From positions 1 to 15,415 of the forward strand of contig JBGPFS010000035.1 in assembly GCA_041483455.1 (NCBI GenBank): DNA of 15,415 nt, written 5' to 3'. The translations under genes and the position numbers were made by a program. Numbering within the stretch: the stretch's first letter is position 1; each line of letters starts with the position of its first letter. A model generated the notes under the pieces. That model did no database searches. It was not told the DNA's origin and saw only the letters and a list, made by a program, of their open reading frames with translations. This document shows, piece by piece, positions 1 through 8,238 of this stretch. This DNA comes from JBGPFS01 sp041483455 (GTDB lineage: Bacteria > Chloroflexota > Limnocylindria > Limnocylindrales > CSP1-4).

Positions 1-1179
1 CGGATCCGCGCCTCGCTGATCGCGGCGAGGGTCGGGTCGCGGGCCATCGCCGCCTGGGCCGAGAGGATCCCGGCCTCCTCGGGATGGCCGGCCGCGGCGG
101 AGCGGGCCCTCGAGCTCGCGATCGACGGCGACTCCGGCGAGGTCGTGATCGACCCGGACGAGGTGACCGCGCGGCGCTACCGGGCACGCGCGGCCGAGTC
201 TGCCCGGGCGGTGACGGAGGCACTGGCCGAGGTGAGCCTGCCCGCGGCGACCACCGACGGCGTCGAGGTGACCCTGCTCGCGAACATCGGCACACCTGGC
301 GAGTCGGAGCGCTGTGTCGCCCTAGGTGCCCAGGGCGTCGGCCTGTTCCGGACCGAGTTCCTGTTCCTCGAGCGGGCGACCCCGCCGTCTGAGGTGGAGC
401 AGCTGGCCGCCTATCGGTCGGCCGTCGAGGCGTTCGCCCCGCACCCGGTCACGATCCGCCTGCTCGACGTCGGCGGCGACAAGCCGATCCCGTACCTGCC
501 GATCGAGCGCGAGGCGAATCCGTTCCTCGGCGTCCGAGCCCTGCGCCTGGCGGCCACGCGACCTGAGGTCTTCCTCACGCAGCTGCGTGCGGCCTACCGA
601 GCCGCGCTCGTCGGTTCGGTGAAGGTCATGGCCCCGATGATCGCCGACGCGACGGACGCCGAGCTGCTGCTCTCGCTGGCCGAGCGGGCGCGGAGCACGC
701 TCGACCGTGACGGCCTCAGGTACGGGCACGTCGATCTCGGCGTGATGCTCGAGATCCCGTCGGCGATCCTCGTCGCAGACTCGTACTTCGGCCGGCTCGC
801 CTTCGGGAGTCTCGGCACCAACGACCTGCTGCAGTACACGGTGGCGGTCGATCGGGGGAACCAAGCGCTCGCCCGCTACCAGGACTCGCTTCACCCGGCG
901 CTCCTGCGGCTCGTCGCGGAGGCCGTCGAGGCTGCCCAGAGGGCCGGCATCGAGCTCTCGGTCTGCGGCGAGATGGCTGGCGACCCGGTCGCCGCACTCG
1001 CCCTCGTCGGACTCGGGATCAGGAAGCTCAGCATGGCGGCCGGGAGCCTTCCGCTCGTTCGCCGCGCGATCCGCGCCAGCGCGGCGGCGGAGCTCCGCGC
1101 GACGGCCGAGGCGTCGCTCTCCGCGGCGTCCGCGGCCGCGATCCGGGCCCGGTTCGAGGCGCTCGGCGTCCGAGCCTAG
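1..1179 (+). CDS. ptsI: Phosphoenolpyruvate-protein phosphotransferase (PTS enzyme I), C-terminal part, cut by window edge
   Basis: Cytoplasmic enzyme I takes phosphate from PEP and passes it through its own histidine to HPr. The frame is open to base 1, so the true start lies outside; the GTG at 145 is internal. What is seen is the PEP-binding TIM barrel with its family motifs: GLFRTEFLF (about 340-366), RLLDVGGDK (457-483), PFLGVRALR, MLEIPSA, GTNDLLQYTVAVDRGN (814-861) and the active-site Cys in VCGEMAGDP (Cys codon 964-966). The barrel is complete and looks functional. The swivelling phospho-histidine domain should end within the first ~150 bases. There the IDGDSGEVVIDPD segment fits the family, but the first ~35 residues fit poorly and no GGxTSH-type phosphohistidine signature is visible. 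No sugar-specific EII is in view, so this could belong to a dihydroxyacetone-kinase type or a regulatory PTS. Identity of the barrel is very secure. Confidence 0.93.
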   Translation, partial: RIRASLIAARVGSRAIAAWAERIPASSGWPAAAERALELAIDGDSGEVVIDPDEVTARRYRARAAESARAVTEALAEVSLPAATTDGVEVTLLANIGTPGESERCVALGAQGVGLFRTEFLFLERATPPSEVEQLAAYRSAVEAFAPHPVTIRLLDVGGDKPIPYLPIEREANPFLGVRALRLAATRPEVFLTQLRAAYRAALVGSVKVMAPMIADATDAELLLSLAERARSTLDRDGLRYGHVDLGVMLEIPSAILVADSYFGRLAFGSLGTNDLLQYTVAVDRGNQALARYQDSLHPALLRLVAEAVEAAQRAGIELSVCGEMAGDPVAALALVGLGIRKLSMAAGSLPLVRRAIRASAAAELRATAEASLSAASAAAIRARFEALGVRA

Positions 1180-1463
1180 CCGGCCTCCACTCCCTCGCCG
1201 AGACCGGCCTCGACGAGCGCGCCGAGGTCGGCCAGCGCCGCCTCCTCGTCGGCTCCGTCCGCGGTCAGCCTGATGCGGTGCCCGCTCTGGACCCCGGCGG
1301 TGAGGAGCATGAGGATCGACTTCGCGTCGACCGGACGGCTGGCGCGATCGAGGTTCTCGACGGTGATCCGCGACGAGAAGCGAGCGGCCGACTCCACGAA
1401 CAGGTTCGCCGGTCGGGCGTGCAGCCCGCTCTTGTTCGTGACGGCGAGCTCGAGCGTTCGCAT
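1176..1463 (-). CDS. ptsH: HPr phosphocarrier protein
   Basis: A 95-residue HPr (usual length 85-90), the small cytoplasmic phosphocarrier that takes phosphate from enzyme I. The phosphorylation motif GLHARPA lies at residues 13-19 with the acceptor His15. The regulatory-serine region appears as DAKSILMLL with Ser49, corresponding to Ser46 of Gram-positive HPr; whether an HPr kinase acts on it cannot be told. The last ~8 residues form a Gly/Glu-rich tail. It converges on ptsI and the two stop codons overlap at CTAG (1176-1179), an unusual arrangement because ptsH and ptsI are normally co-directional. The ATG at 1463 gives the normal HPr N-terminus. No Shine-Dalgarno is visible, but a -10-like TACGCT ends 6 nt upstream of the ATG, so the message may be leaderless. 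Confidence 0.95.
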   Translation of the reverse strand: MRTLELAVTNKSGLHARPANLFVESAARFSSRITVENLDRASRPVDAKSILMLLTAGVQSGHRIRLTADGADEEAALADLGALVEAGLGEGVEAG

Positions 1464-1469
1464 GCCCGG

Positions 1470-1475
1470 AGCGTA
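1470..1475 (-). promoter_or_regulatory. Candidate -10 element for leaderless ptsH transcript
   Basis: Read on the minus strand this is TACGCT, a TANNNT-type -10 hexamer. It is followed by six bases and then the ATG of ptsH at 1463. That spacing would place the transcription start on the start codon, and no ribosome binding site is seen. No good -35 box is visible 17 bp upstream. Weak, but it has the same geometry as the candidate promoter of the divergent gene. Confidence 0.3.
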
Positions 1476-1630
1476 CTCGAGGGCACGCAGCGGCGCTCGT
1501 TACAGCACCTCGCAGGCCGAGGCCCGGGTCCACCCTGTCGGGAACTCGCGCCTGACGTCGACCGGTCCGCCCGCGCGGATGGCGTCACGTATCCAAACTA
1601 GTTCGGCCATGCGGACGCGACCTCCGTCCC

Positions 1631-1659
1631 TTGACACGGGCCGGTCGCGTGGTCATCGT
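1631..1659 (+). promoter_or_regulatory. Candidate promoter of the molybdenum hydroxylase operon
   Basis: A perfect -35 box TTGACA (1631-1636) is followed by a 17-bp spacer and a weak -10 box CATCGT (1654-1659, three of six consensus bases). Six bases later comes the in-frame GTG at 1666. Transcription starting about 7 nt after the -10 would begin on that GTG, giving a leaderless message and supporting 1666 as the start. The remainder of the divergent intergenic region (1464-1665) shows no other clear element. Confidence 0.4.
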
Positions 1660-1665
1660 CGGGGC

Positions 1666-3960
1666 GTGGCCAGCCCCCGCGGCACCTCGACTGCCGAGCC
1701 CGAGGCCACGTCCCGGCGACCTCCGGCATCCCAGGCCGGGACCGTGGTCGGTCGGCCCGTGCCCCGTCGTGAGGCTCCCGAGAAGCTCACCGGTCGCGCC
1801 CGATACACGGATGACCTCGTCTTCCCGGGCGCCTGGTTCGGTGCCACGGTCCGGTCGAGCGAGCCGCACGCTCGCCTCCACGCGATCGACCGCGACCCGG
1901 ACTTCGACTGGTCCGGGGTCGTGGTCCTGACCGCCGCCGACATCCCCGGCGAGAACGTCGTCCACCTCATGGTCGACGATCAGCCCGTCCTCGTCGCCGA
2001 CGTCATCCGGCACCACGCCGAGCCGGTCGCGCTCGTGGCGGCCGCGGACCCAGCCACGGCGCGGGCGGCGTGCGACCACGTCCGCCTTCGGACCGAGCCG
2101 CTGCTGCCGGTCCTCGACCCGTTCGCGTCCGATCGCGCCTTCGCCCGGTACGAGATCGCCCGGGGCGACCTGGAGGCGGGATTCGCGGAAGCGGACCTCG
2201 TCGTCGAGGGCACCTACCGGCTCGGCCACCAGGAGCAGCTGTACATCGAGCCGCAGGCGGTCATCGCGGTTCCGCGCGACGACGGCGGCGTGACCGTCCA
2301 TGGGTCGCTCCAGTGCCCGTACTACGTTCACGCGGCCCTGAAGCGAGCGCTCGCGCTGGGCGACGACCGGGTGTCGGTCATCCAGGCCGAGACGGGTGGA
2401 GGGTTCGGCGGCAAGGAGGAGTATCCGTCCGGCCTCGCCATCCGCGCGGCGCTCCTGGCCCTTCGCGTCCGGCGGCCGGTCCGGATGATCTATGACCGAC
2501 ACGAGGACCTTGTGGCGACCACGAAGCGCCATCCGGCGACGATCACCCACCGGACGGGGGTCACGCACGACGGCCGGCTCGTGGCCCAGGAGATCGAGGT
2601 GGTCATGGACGGGGGCGCGTACAGCACGTTATCGCCGGTCGTCCTCTCGCGCGGCGCGATCCACGCCGCCGGCCCGTACGCCTGCCCGAACGTCCGCATC
2701 CGGGCCCGGACGATGGCCACGAACACGCCACCGAATGGCGCGATGCGCGGATTCGGCGCGCCCCAGACCGAGTTCGCCGCCGAGATGCAGGTGAACCGAA
2801 TCGCCGAGGCGCTGGGCGTCTCGCCGGCCGACCTCCGCCGGCGGTGGGCCTACCGGCCGGGCGACGTGACACCCACGGGACAGGTGCTCCGCGGAAGTGT
2901 CGGGGCGCTGCAGGTCCTCGACCGGGTGGTCGAGGCGGCCGACTTCGAGCGGCGGCGGGAGCGGACGGCAGCCGCGCGCGAGCGGCGGCGGGGTCATGGT
3001 GACGGCCCCGGTCCGGGTGGAGGGACGAGGACCGCCGCGGGGATCGGCCTCGCGCTGGCCTGGCACGGAGCGGGCTTCACCGGCGGCGGCGAGCGCCACC
3101 TCGCGAGCGTCGCCGGCGTGGAGCTCACGGCCGACGGCGCGATCCGCGTCCTGAGCGACTCGACGGAGATCGGGCAGGGTGCCCGCACGGTCCTCGCCCA
3201 GCTCGTCGCGGATGCACTCGGGGTCGACTACGACACGGTGGAGGTTGCGCCGCAGGACACGACGCTCACGCCGAACAGCGGACCCACCGTCGCGTCGCGG
3301 ACCACGATGATCGTCGGCGGCCTGCTCGTCCGCGCCGCCGAGCGGCTGCGCGCGGAGGTCGAGGCCAGCGCCGGTGGCACCTTCGCCGAGTCGTATCTCG
3401 ACCATGTTCGGGCACACGGCCCGAGGCGGACCGACGAGCGCTTCGAGGGCTACGCCGACGTCGAATGGGACGACGCGACATGCCGGGGCGACGCGTACCC
3501 GTGCTACAGCTGGGCCGCCGCCGCCGCCGAGGTCGAGGTGGATCTCGACACCGGAGAGGTGGCCGTCCGATCGGTCGTCGCGGCCGACGACGCCGGGCGG
3601 GTCGTCAACCCGGTCCTCGCCGCCGGGCAGGTCCAGGGCGGCACTCTCCAGGCCGTCGGCTACGCGACGCTCGAGGAGGTCAAGCTCGAGGGTGGGCGCT
3701 GCCTGAACGATCGACTGGCCACCACCATCATCCCGACGGCGCTCGACGCCCCGCGGATCGAGGCGATCCTGGTCGAGGTCCCGTTCTCGGCGGCACCGCA
3801 CGGCGCGAAGGGGCTCGGCGAGCTGCCGATGGACGTGGCAGCCCCGGCCGTGGTCGCCGCGATCCAAGACGCCACCGGGGCCTGGATCCACGACCTGCCG
3901 GCATCGCCGGAGCGGGTTCTCGCCGCGATCATGGCCGCCGAGGTGGCGGCGACCCGATGA
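1666..3960 (+). CDS. Xanthine dehydrogenase family, molybdopterin-binding catalytic subunit
   Basis: A 764-residue cytoplasmic large subunit that hydroxylates purine-type heterocycles at the Mo centre using water. The N-terminal a/b-hammerhead domain starts at VPRREAPEKLTGRARYTDDL (residues 32-51). Mo-cofactor motifs follow: GGGFGGKEE (244-252), MRGFGAPQ (360-367), a Gln/Gly loop EIGQGA (501-506) and KGLGEL with the catalytic Glu719. The pairing of Glu251 in GGKE with Arg361 in MRGF matches the two substrate-binding residues of true xanthine dehydrogenases and differs from CO-dehydrogenase CoxL, so xanthine or hypoxanthine is the best guess. Residues ~429-455 form an Arg/Gly-rich insertion, probably a surface loop. 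Start GTG 1666 is chosen because of the promoter geometry; GTG 1744, just before the conserved region, is the alternative. The stop overlaps the next start (ATGA), so the two subunits are translationally coupled. In E. coli nomenclature this is XdhA, in Rhodobacter XdhB, so no symbol is given. Confidence 0.93.
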   Translation: MASPRGTSTAEPEATSRRPPASQAGTVVGRPVPRREAPEKLTGRARYTDDLVFPGAWFGATVRSSEPHARLHAIDRDPDFDWSGVVVLTAADIPGENVVHLMVDDQPVLVADVIRHHAEPVALVAAADPATARAACDHVRLRTEPLLPVLDPFASDRAFARYEIARGDLEAGFAEADLVVEGTYRLGHQEQLYIEPQAVIAVPRDDGGVTVHGSLQCPYYVHAALKRALALGDDRVSVIQAETGGGFGGKEEYPSGLAIRAALLALRVRRPVRMIYDRHEDLVATTKRHPATITHRTGVTHDGRLVAQEIEVVMDGGAYSTLSPVVLSRGAIHAAGPYACPNVRIRARTMATNTPPNGAMRGFGAPQTEFAAEMQVNRIAEALGVSPADLRRRWAYRPGDVTPTGQVLRGSVGALQVLDRVVEAADFERRRERTAAARERRRGHGDGPGPGGGTRTAAGIGLALAWHGAGFTGGGERHLASVAGVELTADGAIRVLSDSTEIGQGARTVLAQLVADALGVDYDTVEVAPQDTTLTPNSGPTVASRTTMIVGGLLVRAAERLRAEVEASAGGTFAESYLDHVRAHGPRRTDERFEGYADVEWDDATCRGDAYPCYSWAAAAAEVEVDLDTGEVAVRSVVAADDAGRVVNPVLAAGQVQGGTLQAVGYATLEEVKLEGGRCLNDRLATTIIPTALDAPRIEAILVEVPFSAAPHGAKGLGELPMDVAAPAVVAAIQDATGAWIHDLPASPERVLAAIMAAEVAATR

Positions 3961-5387
3961 CCGCGGCCGCGGCCCGGGGAGTCGCGTTCAGCGTGAACGG
4001 CACTGCCGTAGAGATCGGCGGGCCCGGTGGACGGCGCCTGCTCGACGTCCTCCGGGGCGACCTGGGCCTGACGGGAACGAAGGAAGGCTGTGGCGAGGGC
4101 GAGTGCGGGGCATGTTCGGTGCTCGTCGACGGCGAGCTCGTCAACAGCTGCCTGGTGCCGCTCCGCCAGGCCGAGGGGTGCCGGGTGACGACCGTCGAGG
4201 CCCTCGCCGACGGCGATCGGCTCGACCCGCTCCAGGCGGCTTTCCTCGAGACGGGCGGCGTCCAGTGCGGCTTCTGCACGCCGGGAATGCTGTTGGCCGG
4301 ACACGCGTTCCTGGCGTCGGGTGCGGCTCCCAACGAGGACGCCGTGCGCGAGGCGATCGCGGGGAACCTCTGCCGGTGCACGGGCTACACCCAGATCGTC
4401 GAGGCGATCCGCCTCACCGCGATCGACGCCGAGGACGGACGGATCGGCGGGTCGTCGGGGCGGGACCTCGCTCAGCCAGCCGACCAGCCGAGCCTCGCCG
4501 GCGGCGCCACCCGGGGCGGCGCTGCCGGCCGTGCCCCGACGGGAGGTCCGGAGGTCGTGACGGCGGGGACCCTGGACGCGGCGCTCCGGATCCTGGCCGA
4601 GACGCCGCTCCGGCCGATCGCTGGCGGCACCGACGTGATGGTCGAGCTAGCCGCGCAGGGCGTCCCGGGAAGCGTCCCCCTGCTGGACATCCGGTCGCTC
4701 AAGGAGTTGCGGGGGATCCGCCTTGAGCAGGGCGAGCTCTTCGTGGGTGCGCTGACGACCTACGCGGAGATGCGCCGCTCGCCGCTCGTCGCGGAACACC
4801 TCCCGGCCCTGGCCGAGATGGCTGCGATGGTCGGGGCGGTGCAGGTCCAGAACCGGGGGACGCTCGGCGGGAACATCGTCAACGCCTCACCGGCCGGGGA
4901 CATGCTGCCGGTGCTCCTCGCCACGGACGCCTCGATCGTATTGGCCGGGCTCCGCGGCGAGCGGACCATCCCGGCCGCGGTGTTCTGGACCGGCTACCGC
5001 CGGACCGCGCGCTCGGCCGACGAGCTGGTGCTCGGCGTCCGCGTCCCGCTCCCGGCGGGACGCGCCGTCCGCGTCCGCAAGGTCGGCACCCGCCGCGCCC
5101 AGGCGATCTCGAAGGTGGTGATGGCCGTCGCGTGGCGCGAGCAGGACGGAGCCTGGCGGGACGTCCGGGTGGCGCTCGGTTCCATCGCGGACCGACCGGT
5201 GCGGGCGCTCCGGACCGAGGCCCTCCTCGAGGCCACGATGCCGACGGCACAGATCGCCGACCGCGCGTCGGCGGCCGTCGCGGCCGAGATCGCGCCGATC
5301 GACGACGTCCGTTCGTCCGCGTCGTACCGGCGGGCCGTGACCGGCCGCATCCTCCGGCGGATCGTCGTGGACGCTGCCGGGGAGTAG
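3957..5387 (+). CDS. Xanthine dehydrogenase family, fused [2Fe-2S] and FAD-binding subunit
   Basis: A 476-residue electron-transfer subunit that carries electrons from the Mo centre through two 2Fe-2S clusters to FAD and then to an acceptor such as NAD+. Residues 1-78 form a plant-type ferredoxin domain (Cys45, Cys50, Cys53, Cys65). Residues ~85-155 form the helical second cluster domain (Cys104, Cys107, Cys139, Cys141; motifs CGFCTPG and LCRCTGY). A low-complexity linker at ~157-198 joins the FAD domain, whose motifs are PIAGGTDVMVEL (220-231) and NRGTLGGNIVNASPAGD (299-315). The C-terminal CO-dehydrogenase-flavoprotein-like domain follows. Small and medium subunits are usually separate genes in bacteria; this fused order matches Rhodobacter-type XdhA. 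The ATG start is set by the 4-bp overlap with the Mo subunit. Only 15 bp separate its stop from the stop of the converging ygfK-like gene. Confidence 0.93.
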   Translation: MTAAAARGVAFSVNGTAVEIGGPGGRRLLDVLRGDLGLTGTKEGCGEGECGACSVLVDGELVNSCLVPLRQAEGCRVTTVEALADGDRLDPLQAAFLETGGVQCGFCTPGMLLAGHAFLASGAAPNEDAVREAIAGNLCRCTGYTQIVEAIRLTAIDAEDGRIGGSSGRDLAQPADQPSLAGGATRGGAAGRAPTGGPEVVTAGTLDAALRILAETPLRPIAGGTDVMVELAAQGVPGSVPLLDIRSLKELRGIRLEQGELFVGALTTYAEMRRSPLVAEHLPALAEMAAMVGAVQVQNRGTLGGNIVNASPAGDMLPVLLATDASIVLAGLRGERTIPAAVFWTGYRRTARSADELVLGVRVPLPAGRAVRVRKVGTRRAQAISKVVMAVAWREQDGAWRDVRVALGSIADRPVRALRTEALLEATMPTAQIADRASAAVAAEIAPIDDVRSSASYRRAVTGRILRRIVVDAAGE

Positions 5388-5402
5388 GCCGCCTGCGGAC
5401 GC

Positions 5403-7211
5403 CTATGTCCCGGCCACCACGAGATCGGCCGGGTCGATGGGGAGTCCCTCGCGATCGTTGAGGATCTCGCTGAGCCGCCCGACCTCGGCGTCGAGGCCGG
5501 GACCTGGTGCCACCAGGACACGCCCGTCGCGGTTGGAGAGGAGGAACCCAGGACGGTCCCCGATCGAGAAGCGGTCCGGGTCAAGGAAGAGTGCGAGCTT
5601 CACCGCGGCCGGGTCTCCCTGCTCGGGGCAGAACACCATGCAGTTCCCGCACTGGTTGCAGAGCTCGGCGAGGAAGAAGTACTGGTGCTGGCCGGCGACC
5701 TCCATCGCTTCGGGCGTCGAGAGTCGGAAGAAGGCGTCGTTCGGGCACACGGTCACGCAGACGTTGCATTCGACGCAGCCCCACGGCTCGAGGACGTGGT
5801 CGACGCGTCGGGGCGGCTGGGCCGTGCCGGCCCGGGTGTAGCGGGCATTCTGACCGGGGTCGTGGAGGGCGGCGACATGGGCCGCGATCGGGCCGGAGAA
5901 ACCCGCGGCGAGCGCCGCCTCCCGCGCGTGCGCCTGCCAGCCTTCGAGATCGGTGCACCCGGCTGCGGTCATGGCGTCGGCCAGCGCGGTGAGCATCGGC
6001 TTGAGCCGCCCGTACCCGCCCGGCTTGAGCAGATCCGAGCAGACGGTGATCGGCCGGAGCCCCAGCCCGGCCAGTGTCGGGAAGTTTCGCCTCGTGACCC
6101 CGGCGGAGAAGCTCACCGCGATCGTGCCAGCCAGCCCCTCGACCCTGAGCCTCCCGGGCAACGCCCGGTTGAGCTCGTCGAGGAGGGACGTGGCCACGAC
6201 GTGGAGCGGGGCGCCGGACAGGTACATCGGGTTGCCGGGAAGGAACCCGCGGTGGTTCTCGACGACCAGCGTGTTCGTGAGCTTGATCCCGGATCTTCGC
6301 CCATGGTCCCGGGCGAAGACGTCCAGATCGTCGATGAGCTCGAGCGCGCGGGGGAACGAGAGGTCGGCGTCGAAGTCGGATCGGCGGAGCCGGATCTCGT
6401 CGTACCCGAGCTCAGCCGAGACGATCTCACCGACGCGCTCGAATCCGAGCAGGGTGGGGTTGAGCTTCACGACGACGTCGAGCCCATGCCGGGTCATGAG
6501 ATGCCGGGAGATCACGCCGATCTCGTCCGGCGGGCAACCGTGGAACGTCGAGAGGGTCGCCGAGCCGGTGACCCGGGTCGGGAACGAGTGGCCCCGCGAC
6601 GCCGCGAACGACTCGGGGATCTCAGATCGGAGCCGTTGGATCGTCTCGGCGGCGTCGGTGAGCCCGTCGATGAAGGCGGCCACCGTGGCCGACGAGATGC
6701 CGGCGAGGTCGTAGCCGACGGAGATGTCGAAGACGTGCGGACCGGGATCAGGCCCGATGAAGGGGCCGAGTTCGTCCCACCCGCGGAGGATCTCGATGAT
6801 CATCCAGGCCTTCACGTACTCCTCGAGGGATCGGCCGATCCGCAGCTCCTGGCTCCATTCGACGTTGTAGCCCACCGTCTCCATGTCGATGCATGGTCGG
6901 GGGATGTCGAGCTCGTCGAGGACCTGGACGGTCTTGAGCTCCACGATCCGGGCACCGCCGAGCCAGGCGAGGACGATGTTCTGGGCGAGCTGGCTGTGCG
7001 GGCCGGCAGCCGGGCCGAGTGGCGTGGCGGCGCGCCGGCCGAGGAACTCGACGGACAGATCGGGGGCGGCCGATGCGTCGAAGAAGCGGGCGGCCGGGAG
7101 GTCGAAGATCCGGCGCCGGGTCTCCCACTCGTGGGCGATCCGACCGAGGAGCACCCGGAGTGGGAACGGCGTGAACGCTCGTGCGCTGCGCGCCACCGGG
7201 CCTGCGCTCAC
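5403..7211 (-). CDS. ygfK: Short YgfK-like iron-sulfur oxidoreductase lacking the flavin/NAD(P) module
   Basis: A 602-residue homologue of E. coli YgfK (about 1030 residues), annotated in older databases as a putative selenate reductase subunit and linked genetically to anaerobic purine/urate catabolism. Residues ~15-430 form a dihydropyrimidine/dihydroorotate-dehydrogenase-like FMN barrel, with TPLGPAAGPHSQLAQNIV (63-80), ELKTVQVLD, STFHGCPPDEI (221-231), VKLNPTLLGF (248-257), KLTNTL (310-315) and RPITVCSDLLKPGGY (386-400). The chain then passes directly, through LHDPGQNARYTR, into a double 4Fe-4S ferredoxin domain (Cys479/482/485/489 and Cys518/521/524/528). The central GltD-like helical and FAD/NAD(P)H domains of the long form, roughly 430 residues, are absent with no frameshift. 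The GTG start at 7211 overlaps the ssnA stop (GTGA), so the genes are coupled. Electrons must come from a ferredoxin or a separate flavoprotein. Family assignment is strong; the substrate (urate or another oxopurine) is inferred. Confidence 0.9.
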   Translation of the reverse strand: MSAGPVARSARAFTPFPLRVLLGRIAHEWETRRRIFDLPAARFFDASAAPDLSVEFLGRRAATPLGPAAGPHSQLAQNIVLAWLGGARIVELKTVQVLDELDIPRPCIDMETVGYNVEWSQELRIGRSLEEYVKAWMIIEILRGWDELGPFIGPDPGPHVFDISVGYDLAGISSATVAAFIDGLTDAAETIQRLRSEIPESFAASRGHSFPTRVTGSATLSTFHGCPPDEIGVISRHLMTRHGLDVVVKLNPTLLGFERVGEIVSAELGYDEIRLRRSDFDADLSFPRALELIDDLDVFARDHGRRSGIKLTNTLVVENHRGFLPGNPMYLSGAPLHVVATSLLDELNRALPGRLRVEGLAGTIAVSFSAGVTRRNFPTLAGLGLRPITVCSDLLKPGGYGRLKPMLTALADAMTAAGCTDLEGWQAHAREAALAAGFSGPIAAHVAALHDPGQNARYTRAGTAQPPRRVDHVLEPWGCVECNVCVTVCPNDAFFRLSTPEAMEVAGQHQYFFLAELCNQCGNCMVFCPEQGDPAAVKLALFLDPDRFSIGDRPGFLLSNRDGRVLVAPGPGLDAEVGRLSEILNDREGLPIDPADLVVAGT

Positions 7212-8238
7212 AGGCGGGCGTGGAGTCGGGCGGCCTGCTCCCGGGCCTTCGCCCGGACCTCGCCGGCGTCGACCCGGGTCGGGTGACCGTCCTCCCACAC
7301 GACCTCGCCACCGATCTCCACCCGGAGGGGCCGGATCCCGGGAGTGAACCCGACGTGCCACGGCGTCATCGGCTCGTACGACCAGGTGACCCGGTCGTCC
7401 CTCGCCTCCGGCACCAGCTCCCAGCCGGTCTCGAGCCAACGCCAGGCACGCTCGGGGGAGGCAGTGACGTCGACGGACCGCTGGAGCGCGTACGCGAGCC
7501 GGAACGTCTCGATCATGTGCGCGCCGATCCCGTCGGTGCCGAGCGCCACCGGGTTCGTGAAGCGCGCGGGGTCCGCGTAGCCCACCCCGTTGTTGAGGTT
7601 CGAGAACGGGTTGTGGAGGATCGTCCCGGCCAGGCCGTGGTCCGTGGGAAGGTGGACGCAATGGGCAAGGAGCCACCGACCCGTGGCGTACCGGGCGAGC
7701 CGGACCGGCGCCGCGGCATCCTCTGGGCCCTCGCAGACATGGACGTGCACTCCCACGCCAAGCTCCTGGGCGAGCGCTGCCGCTGCTTCGAGGGTGGCGT
7801 CGCCGCACGTGAAGGCGGCGTGGATCCCGACCAGCCCGCGGCCCCCCCCGGCAAGGAACCGCCGGTTCTCCTCGAGTCCCCGCTTCGCCCCGTCGACGCC
7901 GTGGCGATCGGTGACCCCGTACGCACACACGACCCGAACCCCGACCTCGGCACAGGCATCGGCGATGACGGAGAGCGACCCTTCGACGACGCTCGGCGAC
8001 TCGTGCTGGTCGATGATCGCGGTGGTGCCGGATTCGAGCGCTTCGAGGGCGGCGAGCTTCGCCGACCACTCGATCATGTCGAGATCGAGGGCGGTGTCGA
8101 GCCGCCACCAGACCTGCTCGAGGATCTCCCGAAAGGTCGTCGGCGTGCTGGGTGGGGCGGGCATGCCCCGGGCAAGGGCCGAGTAGAGGTGGTGGTGGGC
8201 GCATACCAGGCCCGGGGTGACGCTGGCGTCGAGCCCGG

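Noticed and set aside
322..1533. 403-residue minus-strand open frame opposite ptsI
   Set aside because: Arg/Gly/Asp-rich translation with no motifs; a GC-driven shadow of ptsI and ptsH, both of which have clear family motifs.
2629..3891. 420-residue minus-strand open frame opposite the Mo subunit
   Set aside because: No recognisable domain, and it lies entirely inside a well-supported gene on the other strand.
3465..3956. Upstream extension of the FeS-FAD frame
   Set aside because: The frame is open inside the Mo subunit gene, but its translation is Arg/Gly-rich with no homology; the ferredoxin domain starts properly at ATG 3957.
5685..7286. 533-residue plus-strand open frame opposite ygfK
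   Set aside because: Shadow frame; the minus strand carries the conserved barrel and eight cluster cysteines.
7212..8204. N-terminal ~330-residue extension of the ygfK frame through the ssnA region
   Set aside because: The frame stays open only because of high GC. The extension is Arg/Pro-rich, whereas ssnA in another frame has intact metal ligands; the GTG at 7211 gives the correct YgfK N-terminus.
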